Assembly (NCBI RefSeq): GCF_001570725.1
Contig: NZ_BCNV01000005.1
Span: 248,001-312,000 of the forward strand
Direction: 5' to 3'
Origin: Paenibacillus amylolyticus
GTDB taxonomy: Bacteria; Bacillota; Bacilli; Paenibacillales; Paenibacillaceae
DNA: 64,000 bases
The notes beneath the pieces are model-generated. The model worked only from the letters and a program-made list of their open reading frames with translations, was not told the DNA's origin and ran no database searches. This document shows, piece by piece, positions 18,387 to 26,414 of this stretch. A program made the translations under genes and the position numbers. How positions within the stretch are numbered: position 1 is the stretch's first letter; every line of letters starts with the position of its first letter.

Positions 18387-19499
18387 GTGAAGATCATATT
18401 TCGAAAAAAACGAACGTGGCTGGTCCTAATGCTGATCATTATTACCGCAGCCAGCGTGATGTTGTTAAGGGAGCGTTTCCTAATGAACGAAGTATCCCCA
18501 ACGGTATCTTTTATCCAAAAGAGTATGACCAACCCTAACGGGACACTGGCTACCTACTTACAGGATGCAGCTTCGGAGGAAGCAGATATCGTTGCGGGTA
18601 GAGAGGCACTGTCGGAGTCACTCGGTCTGTGGATGGAGTATGCCGCAGCGAGCGATGATCAGGCTATGTTTGAGCAGAGCTACAAGCAACTGACGACCTA
18701 CTTTCTCACGCCGCCAGATCCGTATATCGCCTGGAAGCTGGATGCCAAGGGTGAATCCCATGTGACGACCAATGCACTCGGCGATGATCTTCGCATTATA
18801 GGCGCCTTATTGCAGGCAGCAGATCAGTGGGAGCAAGGGAGAGAGGCAAAGTTGGCGACAGCAGCAGCCATTTCCCGAGCCTTAACACAGTGGGCTCAAA
18901 AGCAAGGATATTTAGTGGATTTTCACGATTTTGCAGGCGGACATTCAACGGACACGCTAAGCCTGGTCTATGTAGATCTGCCTGCACTTCAAGCGATGGA
19001 AAAACATCAAATAGTGGAACCGGGAACCTATGAGAGGTACGAAGCGCTGCTGAAGAAGATGCCTGACGATGGATTGTTCTATCCAAAGACCTTCGATGTG
19101 GTCCGTAAAGATTATACGTATGATGATACCGTGAATCTGATCGACCAGTTGATCGTGGCGAATCATCTAACGGTGACCGACCGCAAACCGGACAAGCTCA
19201 TTTCTTTTTTGAAAAAGGAGTTCAACACCCGGCATCAGCTGCCTGGACAGTATAAGCGAGAATCACGCACACCTGCCGTATCTTATGAATCTTCATCGGT
19301 ATATGGCCTTGCCATCTTACTCGCTGTGCGTTCAGGTGATCCAAAATGGGCCAAACAGCTGTATAACCATATGATCACGTTGCGAGGTCAGGACTCTCGT
19401 TATCCAGGAGGATATGTATTTGACGGCAACACACATCTGTTCGATAATCTTTTTCCTTTGTTGGGAGAAACGAATTTACAGAAAAACATTAAAAAGTAA
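18387..19499 (+). CDS. ydaJ: GH8-family glycoside hydrolase, YdaJ-like, membrane-anchored
   Basis: About 370 aa. The GTG at 18387 has AGGAGG 6 nt upstream and directly precedes a basic segment and one transmembrane helix (about 10-27), so the enzyme is anchored outside the membrane; the longer frame from 18309 is unlikely. The GH8 pattern is recognisable: ALSESLGLWMEY with probable acid Glu77, GDDLRIIGALLQA (Asp133/134), and the late SSVYGLAILLAV helix. GH8 enzymes cut beta-1,4-glucans, xylans or related polymers. The following genes match Bacillus ydaK and ydaM, so the order fits the ydaJKLMN exopolysaccharide locus, where YdaJ is a polymer-trimming hydrolase. Confidence 0.8.
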   Translation: MKIIFRKKRTWLVLMLIIITAASVMLLRERFLMNEVSPTVSFIQKSMTNPNGTLATYLQDAASEEADIVAGREALSESLGLWMEYAAASDDQAMFEQSYKQLTTYFLTPPDPYIAWKLDAKGESHVTTNALGDDLRIIGALLQAADQWEQGREAKLATAAAISRALTQWAQKQGYLVDFHDFAGGHSTDTLSLVYVDLPALQAMEKHQIVEPGTYERYEALLKKMPDDGLFYPKTFDVVRKDYTYDDTVNLIDQLIVANHLTVTDRKPDKLISFLKKEFNTRHQLPGQYKRESRTPAVSYESSSVYGLAILLAVRSGDPKWAKQLYNHMITLRGQDSRYPGGYVFDGNTHLFDNLFPLLGETNLQKNIKK

Positions 19500-19627
19500 T
19501 GATTTTGTCATTTTATAAACTGTTCAATGTGTTAGCATAGTTTTGTCTAATCATGTCATAAAATGTTGAAAAATAAGAGAAGTGAGTTTGAACAAGCGTT
19601 CTAAAAATTCAACGGAGAGAAGGAACT

Positions 19628-20503
19628 ATGAGAAATAAAGCACCTACCCGCCGTATGGCATGGGGATATGCCCTTTTAATTGGACTAGCCGTAATGCAGC
19701 AACTATTGATTTATCTTAAAGTGTATATGGATCAGAGCTACACTACAGGGGATGTGATTTTTAGTATCGTGTCGCTGGGTGTATTGGTATTTGGTCTTTT
19801 GCTGCCTGTTGGCGTATCCGTCGTGGCGGGCTTTGTATACCTGGTCTCCTATTTTGTGTGGCTTGTTACTTACGCTGATGCGAATGTGCTCGTGTTCTCC
19901 TGGTGGTTACTCATCCCGGCCAACGTTGCTGTGGCCGCGTTCATCAAGGCAAGCCTGCTGCGCAGTGCACGTGTAGTGGAACGTCTTCAGGATATGCAGG
20001 ATCTTAACCCCGAAATCGATCTGGATACCACGCTTGGTAATAAGGATGCTCTGGCAGATACGTTAATTAAACACAGTAACCTTGCTCGTCGGTACTCCGA
20101 AAAGTATGGATTCAGCATTGCCATGTTCAAGATTGAATTTTTGCCACTGGTGATGGAATCTCTTGGCTCTGTCCGGTATGCACAGTTCCTGCTTGAAATT
20201 TCGAATACGATTCAGAAGCAGATTCGATATGAGGATTATAAATTTTTCGTGGATCGCGGGCGATTTGTCATTTTATGTCCGATGGCGAATGTGGAATACC
20301 TGCCCGTTCTTACAGAGCGAATCAAAAAAGCGATAATGGATCTTCACATGATTGATAAAAAGGGAAATGAGCTGCAGACGGTGATCAGATCCGGCGCTCT
20401 GGTATTCCAGAAAGAGCAATTCAGCAAGTATGAGGATATAGACGCGGTTATCGCTGCCCTTGAACGAAACACAGAGACCGATCTCATCGGTGAATATATA
20501 TAA
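19628..20503 (+). CDS. ydaK: Degenerate GGDEF c-di-GMP receptor, YdaK-like
   Basis: Membrane protein of 291 aa: three to four N-terminal TM helices (about 11-108), a short coil, then a GGDEF-like domain (about 135-285). The catalytic GGDEF is DRGRF (209-213), so it cannot make c-di-GMP, but the inhibitory I-site RxxD is intact as RYED (200-203), exactly 5 residues before the degenerate motif. That is the design of Bacillus YdaK, which binds c-di-GMP to switch on a polysaccharide synthase. AGAAGGAACT precedes the ATG. It lies between GH8 and the synthase gene; a dispersed repeat begins directly after its stop codon. Confidence 0.88.
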   Translation: MRNKAPTRRMAWGYALLIGLAVMQQLLIYLKVYMDQSYTTGDVIFSIVSLGVLVFGLLLPVGVSVVAGFVYLVSYFVWLVTYADANVLVFSWWLLIPANVAVAAFIKASLLRSARVVERLQDMQDLNPEIDLDTTLGNKDALADTLIKHSNLARRYSEKYGFSIAMFKIEFLPLVMESLGSVRYAQFLLEISNTIQKQIRYEDYKFFVDRGRFVILCPMANVEYLPVLTERIKKAIMDLHMIDKKGNELQTVIRSGALVFQKEQFSKYEDIDAVIAALERNTETDLIGEYI

Positions 20504-20738
20504 GTTATATAGTTCAACTAATCATTTACACGATAACGGAGAGAACAGAAATAATCTGAAGAAGCGTAGCGTTCGCCTAAAAGCTTTCTGAAAGAAAGCT
20601 ACATCGGAAGCATACGCTTATCCCTGGATTTTCCCTTATGAAGAAGGGAATCAAAAAAATCTGGGGATAACAGCGATCGGAAGGCTGTTCTGTCCTCGGA
20701 GTGTCAGTGTAAATAATCTTAAGTTGAACTTATGTAAC
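20504..20738. repeat. Dispersed MITE-like element, family 1 copy 1
   Basis: About 235 bp bounded by imperfect inverted ends (AGTTCAACT...ATTTACAC left, GTGTAAAT...AGTTGAACT right). Inside, TTATCCCTGGATTTT pairs with AAAATCTGGGGATAA around a smaller CCCTT/AAGGG hairpin, and AGCTTTC/GAAAGCT forms another. The right half is nearly identical to a second copy at 45089-45283. It fills the whole gap between the ydaK stop and the ribosome site of the next gene. Confidence 0.8.
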
Positions 20739-20756
20739 GGGAAGGAGAGAGGCGCT

Positions 20757-20900
20757 GTGGACTATATGTCCTGGTTCATCCCGATCTGTATCGCCGTCAG
20801 TTGTTTATTCGCGGTATTTACGATTTGGTTAACGATTGCAACCCTTCGTTTTCGATCGAAAGTTATTCGCAAGTATGATCGGAGGAAGGTAAGTGGCTGA
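20757..20900 (+). CDS. Small single-helix membrane protein (47 aa)
   Basis: Short ORF with a good ribosome site (GGAGAGAGG) before GTG at 20757; an in-frame ATG is at 20766. One hydrophobic helix (MSWFIPICIAVSCLFAVFT and onward) is followed by a basic tail (RFRSKVIRKYDRRK). Its stop overlaps the start of the GT2 synthase gene by 8 nt, so the two are probably translationally coupled. It may be a small subunit or stabiliser of the synthase complex; no named family is recognised. Confidence 0.65.
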   Translation: MDYMSWFIPICIAVSCLFAVFTIWLTIATLRFRSKVIRKYDRRKVSG

Positions 20901-22188
20901 TTTTATTTTAATATTATCGATATTTAGTATCTGGATTGCCGTATTTGAGTCGATTGTTATTATGGCGGGTGCGATTCGTTTTATTAATAAACAGGACAAA
21001 AAAGGGATTCAGATCCCTGACAATATGGATCATTATCCGACAGTCACAGTCATGGTTCCTGCACACAACGAGGGTCTGGTCATTGTGGCGACGGTAGAGC
21101 ACATCCTGCGCCTGAATTATCCGGAGGATAAGGTTCAAGTCATCGTGATCGCGGATAACTGCACAGATGATACCGCAGAGAAGCTGAGATCATTCCTCAG
21201 TCAGACCAGTTATATGCATCGTAATGTGATGGTAATGGAGCGAAAAGGAACAGGTGGCAAGTCCGGGGCATTAAATGACGGACTGGAAATTGCCACGGGC
21301 GACTGGATCTGTATCTTCGATGCAGATGCCGCACCTGAACGGAATTCACTAATGTTTTTGGCGCAAAAATCGCTTGAGAACCCTGAACAATATGGTGTTG
21401 TTTTTGGTAGAAACAAAGCACGCAACAGAGGTCAGAATTTCCTCTCCAAATGCATCAATCTGGAAATCATTACTTCGCAACGTGTGTATCACACGGGTCT
21501 GTGGGAATTGTTCCAGCTTGGTTCCATCCCGGGAACGAACTACATTATCAAAACCGAGTTAATCCGTGAAATTGGTGGTTGGGATGTCACAGCCATTACA
21601 GAAGATACCGCGTTGTCGTTCGAGATTTTGAATCGAGGACAGTTTGTGGCGCTTGCGCCGCAAGCAGAAGCCTATCAGCAGGAGCCGGAACAGCTTAGTG
21701 TATACATGAAACAGCGTGAACGCTGGGCCAAGGGGAACTACCAGGTCGTACTGGATAACATCCATAATCTGTTTAACCGCTCCAGTTGGCGTAATAAGTT
21801 GCTGGTCATCTATTATGCCGTCAGTTATTTCTGGTTCATGCTTGCGATCATTGTATCGGACATCATATTCCTCGTGAATCTGGTTTATCGAGTCATTGCT
21901 ATATTCAAACCGGAGGTAAGTTCACCGTTCCAGTTTGCTGGAGATGCGTATGTGTTCCTGGTCATTGGTTGGGCACTCATGTACTTTATTTACGTGTTAC
22001 AGATCAATCTGGCTCTTGCCGCAGATATTGGACAGAGCAATACCCGTAATTTCATCTACGCCTGCGTGTCGTACTTCACGTATGCACAGCTATTCATCTT
22101 GATCTCGATCAAGGCATTCTACTCGCTGTTGATGGACAAGATTCGGAAACGCGAGAGCAAGTGGTACAAGACGCAACGTTTTGGCTAA
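20893..22188 (+). CDS. ydaM: Family 2 processive glycosyltransferase, YdaM-like
   Basis: Membrane polysaccharide synthase of 431 aa. One N-terminal TM helix (about 5-28), a cytoplasmic GT2 domain (about 50-280), then three to four TM helices. Catalytic signatures: VIADNCTDD, DAD (143-145), TED (236-238) and QRERW (274-278), the processive-synthase set found in cellulose, hyaluronan and PNAG synthases. Starts at GTG 20893, overlapping the small membrane gene. With the GH8 and the c-di-GMP receptor this makes a likely c-di-GMP-controlled exopolysaccharide system; the polymer is unknown. A terminator follows, so a BcsB-like YdaN partner is not present here. Confidence 0.9.
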   Translation: MADFILILSIFSIWIAVFESIVIMAGAIRFINKQDKKGIQIPDNMDHYPTVTVMVPAHNEGLVIVATVEHILRLNYPEDKVQVIVIADNCTDDTAEKLRSFLSQTSYMHRNVMVMERKGTGGKSGALNDGLEIATGDWICIFDADAAPERNSLMFLAQKSLENPEQYGVVFGRNKARNRGQNFLSKCINLEIITSQRVYHTGLWELFQLGSIPGTNYIIKTELIREIGGWDVTAITEDTALSFEILNRGQFVALAPQAEAYQQEPEQLSVYMKQRERWAKGNYQVVLDNIHNLFNRSSWRNKLLVIYYAVSYFWFMLAIIVSDIIFLVNLVYRVIAIFKPEVSSPFQFAGDAYVFLVIGWALMYFIYVLQINLALAADIGQSNTRNFIYACVSYFTYAQLFILISIKAFYSLLMDKIRKRESKWYKTQRFG

Positions 22189-22217
22189 GCAACGATAAGC
22201 GTATAAGGGTAAGGCAG

Positions 22218-22258
22218 AAAGGCTGCTTGCTGGATAATTTCAAGCAACAGCCTTTTTG
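22218..22258 (+). terminator. Terminator after the GT2 gene
   Basis: AAAGGCTGCTTGC pairs with GCAACAGCCTTT with a bulge, then TTTTT; ends the exopolysaccharide operon. Confidence 0.8.
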
Positions 22259-22339
22259 TTATAGCCAGGCACATCCATATTCTGTATACTCTTACAGGCT
22301 GTAAGTAGGAGCATGCTTAACAGAAATGGGGGTTATGCA

Positions 22340-23068
22340 ATGAAGGGCAGAGGATCGGACTTTTACGATATTGAAGCGAATTTCGAGAAGTATATGGAAC
22401 GTCGCAAGTGGCAGGAGAACGCCAATGATACATTGGAGAAGCCGGTGATGCTGGAGTTGATCGGAGACGTTGCTGGCAAGAATATACTGGACCTCGGTTG
22501 TGGAGATGCAAGGTTCGCCGCAGAATTGCTGAGTGGAGAGTGCGAAGGTTCGACGTATACGGGAATTGAGGGTTCTGTGAATATGATTCAAGCAGCTAAC
22601 GAATCAGTAAAAGGATTGAATGCCCGGATTGAGCAAGCGTTCATGGAAGATTGGACCTACCCGACCGGAGTGTATGATCTGGTCATATCCAGACTGGCTG
22701 TTCACTATATTGAAGATGTGGAGAGCCTGTTCCGCAACATATACGATACGTTGAAAGAGAATGGGACATTGGTATTCTCGGTAGAACACCCTGTGATCAC
22801 GTCCACGCTGCAACCCTCTGGGACTCGAACGAATTGGGTGGTTGATCAGTATTTTGTGGAAGGATTCCGTGAGCAGCAGTGGCTCGGCGGTTCTGTAAAA
22901 AAGATGCATCGTTCCATTGAATCGTACTATATGGCGTTACAACGGGCGGGGTTCCGTGTTGAACATTTACGTGAGTCAGCACCTCAGCGCGCACATTTTA
23001 TGAACGAAGAAACTTATCTGCGCAGGCAGCGGATTCCATTGTTTCTTTTCCTGGCTGCCCGGAAATAG
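22340..23068 (+). CDS. Class I SAM-dependent methyltransferase
   Basis: About 242 aa with a Rossmann methyltransferase fold: motif I ILDLGCGDARFAAEL, the acidic end of strand 2 (YTGIEGS), and motif VYDLVISRLAVHYIED before TLKENGTLVFSVEHP. Related to the UbiE/methyltransf_11 group; substrate unknown. The frame opens at 22313, but the ATG at 22340 has GGGGGTT upstream and starts closer to the conserved region. It is a single gene between two terminators. Confidence 0.85.
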   Translation: MKGRGSDFYDIEANFEKYMERRKWQENANDTLEKPVMLELIGDVAGKNILDLGCGDARFAAELLSGECEGSTYTGIEGSVNMIQAANESVKGLNARIEQAFMEDWTYPTGVYDLVISRLAVHYIEDVESLFRNIYDTLKENGTLVFSVEHPVITSTLQPSGTRTNWVVDQYFVEGFREQQWLGGSVKKMHRSIESYYMALQRAGFRVEHLRESAPQRAHFMNEETYLRRQRIPLFLFLAARK

Positions 23069-23163
23069 ATCGTGGAGAAGAATATAGAAGGACATAGCTA
23101 AGTTATACTCAAAAAGTAGAAAGTTCTACACAGAAAACAGTGGATAACACTAGATATAGGAGT

Positions 23164-23210
23164 AAAAAGCCCAAAATCTATCCACATGTGGATAAGATAT
23201 TGGGCTTTTT
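23164..23210. terminator. Bidirectional terminator carrying DnaA-box-like sequences
   Basis: AAAAAGCCCAA (23164-23174) pairs with TTGGGCTTTTT (23200-23210). The inner stem CTATCCACA-TGTGGATAA contains one perfect DnaA-box match (23187-23195, reverse) and a one-mismatch match (23178-23186). Separates convergent genes. Confidence 0.85.
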
Positions 23211-23260
23211 AGTATTCTGTTTCTACACCTATGCTACGTTTGCTGTGTATAACCCCGCGA

Positions 23261-24043
23261 TTATGAATCCGCCGTAGCTCTGACATAGACACGTTCCCCG
23301 TGCCGATCAACTTCCACGGGTGCCTCGAAGAAGTTGCTCAGCACTTCTGTATTCATCAGATCGCTGGTTAATCCACTATTGACTATTTCACCCCGGCGAA
23401 GCAGGAGGCTGTGACTAAACACAGGCAATATTTCCTCGGTATGATGGGTGACATAGATGAGTGAAGGGGTATCTGGACGCTGTGATAATTCACGGATGCT
23501 GTCCAGCAGTCTTTCTCTTGAGAACAGATCCAGTCCATTACAAGGCTCGTCCAGAATGAGCACACGCGGATTGGCCATGAGTGCTCGGGCAATAAGAAGT
23601 TTCTGTTTCTCGCCTTGAGAACAGGTACGATATTCGCGATCCCACAGGTGCGGACAGCCCAGCGTTTGCATCAATTGTTGTGCCTGATCCAGATCATCAT
23701 CTGATAGCTTGTCATATAAGCCAATGGTGGCATGTTTACCGCTGATCACCACATACTGTGTGCGGTCTGTGCCGTACAATTTCTCTTGCAGAGATGAGCT
23801 GACCCAGCCGATGGATTTGCGAAGCTCTCTCAGATCCACATCGCCATATTCATGGCCTAGCACGGATATTTTGCCTTCGGTCGGCCACAGATACCCGGTG
23901 ATCATGTTCAAGAGAGTTGTTTTGCCGGAGCCATTCAGGCCAAGCAACGCCCAGTGTTCGCCGTCGTTAACCTGCCAGTTGACATCGTTCAGCAGGGTAA
24001 GAGGTCCCCTTTTCCACGTGACATGCTGTACATCAATAATCAT
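23261..24043 (-). CDS. ABC transporter ATP-binding protein (YlmA/ModF-like)
   Basis: ATPase of 260 aa. Walker A GLNGSGKTT (about 35-43), signature CSQGEKQKLLIARAL, Walker B VLILDEP followed by CNGLD, and the switch His in YVTHHTEE. No permease or binding protein is adjacent. Stand-alone proteins of this kind (Bacillus YlmA) resemble iron-siderophore/molybdate-type ATPases, but whether it drives transport is unclear. AGAAGGAAGGAATAACGC precedes the ATG. The gene ends near a shared terminator with the methyltransferase. Confidence 0.87.
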   Translation of the reverse strand: MIIDVQHVTWKRGPLTLLNDVNWQVNDGEHWALLGLNGSGKTTLLNMITGYLWPTEGKISVLGHEYGDVDLRELRKSIGWVSSSLQEKLYGTDRTQYVVISGKHATIGLYDKLSDDDLDQAQQLMQTLGCPHLWDREYRTCSQGEKQKLLIARALMANPRVLILDEPCNGLDLFSRERLLDSIRELSQRPDTPSLIYVTHHTEEILPVFSHSLLLRRGEIVNSGLTSDLMNTEVLSNFFEAPVEVDRHGERVYVRATADS

Positions 24044-24296
24044 GCGTTATTCCTTCCTTCTGTTATCCTCAATTGTCCTAGGTGTATTGTAGCCACAAAA
24101 TCAGTGAGGTTTCAACGGTCATTACGCTGTTCTTACCGTTCCAATATGATGAGGAAGCAATGGAATATCGGAAACAGGTGTAGATTTCAATGGGCAGTCT
24201 CGCGTATGCGGGACTGTATTTAGAACGTTCCAGGCATGACACTGATTTTTGTTGTTGCCAAACATTGAAGACTTTGCTAAGATGGGAAAAAGTTTA

Positions 24297-24310
24297 TGTA
24301 AGCGTATACA
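24297..24310 (+). promoter_or_regulatory. Candidate catabolite-responsive element (cre)
   Basis: TGTAAGCGTATACA matches the CcpA consensus TGWAANCGNTNWCA at all but one defined position. It is in the 5' region of the pectin-oligomer operon, where carbon catabolite repression is expected. Confidence 0.6.
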
Positions 24311-24320
24311 TTTGGATTAA

Positions 24321-24338
24321 AATTACAACGTTGTAATT
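24321..24338. promoter_or_regulatory. LacI-type operator O1 of the pectin operon
   Basis: AATTACAACGTTGTAATT is a perfect 18-bp palindrome with the central CG typical of LacI-family operators. It lies 11 bp after the cre-like site. The remaining leader (to 24473) is AT-rich with no other clear element. Confidence 0.7.
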
Positions 24339-24473
24339 ATGGTTTGAGCATTGGGTGAAGCGAATAAGTTCTAGTCAAAATGATAAAATAATAGCAATTT
24401 ATCAATGGTAGTAGAATTGATATAAGGATAATTATAATCCATGTACCAATTATGAAGGCTATACTCGTTTGAA

Positions 24474-24491
24474 AATTCAAACGTTGTAATT
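24474..24491. promoter_or_regulatory. LacI-type operator O2 next to the first permease gene
   Basis: AATTCAAACGTTGTAATT matches O1 at 16 of 18 positions and ends right before the ATG at 24492. With O1 it gives a pair of sites 153 bp apart, suitable for looping by a LacI tetramer or for roadblock repression. Confidence 0.65.
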
Positions 24492-24515
24492 ATGAACGAA
24501 GGGAAGCGATTTAAG

Positions 24516-25433
24516 GTGAAGAGACGCATGTCTACGTTGTTCAGCTTGATCAGACGGGATAAATATTTGTTGCTGATGTTCTCGCCAATTTTTCTGTATT
24601 ACCTTATCTTCATGTACCTTCCGATGCCTGGTGTGCTGTTGGCATTTCGCAATTTCTTGCCCGGACAGGGCATGCTCAGCGGGGAATGGGTGGGATTGCG
24701 CTGGTTCGAACAGTTCGTGAATTCCATTTACTTCTGGCGACTGCTGCGTAACACATTTCTGCTGGCCTTCCTGCCACTCCTGTTCGGGTTTTCCATTCCG
24801 ATTTTATTCGCGGTCTGCATCGTGGAGATCAAGAACCGGACATTCAAGCGATTTGCCCAGACCGTTACGTACCTTCCTCACTTCATCTCCACCGTCGTTG
24901 TAGCCGGCATGATTATCAACTTCCTGTCACCAACAGATGGCATTGTAAACACCCTCATTGCCAAGCTCGGTATGGACAAAGTTAACTTCATGATGGAGGC
25001 TGGCTGGTTTCGAACCATCTTCACCAGTTCCGACATCTGGCAGAGCTTCGGCTTCAGCTCCATCATCTACATCGCAGCCATTATGGGCATTGATCCCGAG
25101 ATGTACGATTCCGGCAAAATTGACGGGGTCAACAAGTTTCAGGAGCTCTGGCACCTGACCCTTCCCAGCATCAAACCAACAATCGTCATCCTCCTGCTTC
25201 TATCGCTTGGCGGCATTATGAGCGTAGGTTTTGAGAAAGTATATCTGCTCTACAACGGAGCTACTTACGAAACTGCTGATGTATTGTCGACCTACGTCTA
25301 CCGGATGGGAATTGAGGGACAGAATTACGGCTTCGCCACAGCAGTGGGTTTGTTCAACTCCATTATCACATTTGTGCTGGTCTTTGCAGCCAATTCCATG
25401 ACCCGACGCCTCACCAAGATGTCACTCTGGTAA
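24516..25433 (+). CDS. ABC sugar permease, LplB family
   Basis: Inner-membrane permease (about 305 aa) of the carbohydrate-uptake ABC group, with six TM helices. Marks: RDKYLLLMFSPIFLYYLIF near the N-terminus, and the EAA-like loop around DPEMYDSGKIDGVNKFQELWHLTLPSIKPT, which docks the ATPase. The ATG at 24492 lies against operator O2 and has no ribosome site; GTG at 24516 with GAAGGGAAG upstream, or ATG 24528, is more likely. First gene of the pectin-oligomer operon. No ATPase gene is present, so a shared MsmX-type ATPase must energise it, as is usual for this family. Confidence 0.88.
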   Translation: MKRRMSTLFSLIRRDKYLLLMFSPIFLYYLIFMYLPMPGVLLAFRNFLPGQGMLSGEWVGLRWFEQFVNSIYFWRLLRNTFLLAFLPLLFGFSIPILFAVCIVEIKNRTFKRFAQTVTYLPHFISTVVVAGMIINFLSPTDGIVNTLIAKLGMDKVNFMMEAGWFRTIFTSSDIWQSFGFSSIIYIAAIMGIDPEMYDSGKIDGVNKFQELWHLTLPSIKPTIVILLLLSLGGIMSVGFEKVYLLYNGATYETADVLSTYVYRMGIEGQNYGFATAVGLFNSIITFVLVFAANSMTRRLTKMSLW

Positions 25434-25463
25434 CACCATAATTGAACCAAAAGGAGATCCTGT

Positions 25464-26345
25464 ATGCAAAAATCGAGTAGTGACCGGTTGTTCTACGGAT
25501 GTGTCTACCTGCTGACCATACTGGCGGTCGTGATTACGTTGTATCCCTTCCTGTACGTGATCAGTATTTCATTCAGCTCGGTGGATGCAATCGACAAACA
25601 AAAAGTCGTGCTGTGGCCTGTCGGTTTCACCCTGTCAGGTTATCAAATGGTCCTGCAATACAAGGAGTTGTGGGTGTCATTCTACAACACCGTCTGGTAC
25701 ACCGTGGTTGGCACACTGTTGAACATCGTGGCAACATGCCTCGCCGCCTTTCCGTTATCGAGACAGCAATTTTTTCTGCGTAGAAAACTGAATTTTTTCA
25801 TTGCCTTCACGATGTATTTCTCGGGGGGACTCATTCCGGTCTATATGCTCATTACCTCACTTGGACTGTACAATACCCGCTGGGTCATGGTGCTGCCTGT
25901 GCTGGTGATTACGTTTAACGTCATGATCTGCCGCTCGGCTTTTGAAGGCATTCCCAATGAGATTTTCGAGAGTGCCAGTATAGACGGGGCCAACGAGCTG
26001 ACAATGCTGTACCGTCTGGCGGTTCCCATCATCAAGCCAACACTGGCCGTACTTACCCTGTACTATGCGGTATTCCACTGGAACAACTTCTTCTCGGCCC
26101 TATTATATTTGGGCAAACAGGATATGCAGCCCTTACAGATGTTCCTGCGAAGAGTGCTGATCATGGCTTCGCCGGAAGTGATGCAGAAGATGGGAGGTAC
26201 GATGACTTCGGGCGCACTGGCGGTCTCCTCCCTTCAGGTTCGTTATGTATCCATTGTGGTCAGCATTCTGCCGATTGTTACGATCTACCCGTTTATCCAA
26301 CGGTACTTCGTTAAGGGCATCACCCTCGGAGCCGTGAAAGGATAG
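25464..26345 (+). CDS. ABC sugar permease, YtcP/LplC family
   Basis: Second permease of the uptake system (293 aa, six TM helices). The EAA loop reads NEIFESASIDGANELTMLYRLAVPIIKPT, and the C-terminus is the family-typical FVKGITLGAVKG. AAAGGAGATCCTGT precedes the ATG. It pairs with the LplB-type permease 30 bp upstream; together they form the translocation pore for oligosaccharides. By context the substrate is a pectin-derived (uronic acid/rhamnogalacturonan) oligomer. Confidence 0.9.
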   Translation: MQKSSSDRLFYGCVYLLTILAVVITLYPFLYVISISFSSVDAIDKQKVVLWPVGFTLSGYQMVLQYKELWVSFYNTVWYTVVGTLLNIVATCLAAFPLSRQQFFLRRKLNFFIAFTMYFSGGLIPVYMLITSLGLYNTRWVMVLPVLVITFNVMICRSAFEGIPNEIFESASIDGANELTMLYRLAVPIIKPTLAVLTLYYAVFHWNNFFSALLYLGKQDMQPLQMFLRRVLIMASPEVMQKMGGTMTSGALAVSSLQVRYVSIVVSILPIVTIYPFIQRYFVKGITLGAVKG

Positions 26346-26414
26346 CTTTAATTACTTAAGTGTCATGTCATTCAAGGGAGTTCAAAGTGGTTCATACCTA
26401 AGGAGGAATGATGG

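Noticed and set aside
23139..23195. Chromosomal replication origin
   Set aside because: DnaA-box-like 9-mers are few and mostly explained by a terminator stem; dnaA, dnaN and an AT-rich unwinding region are absent.
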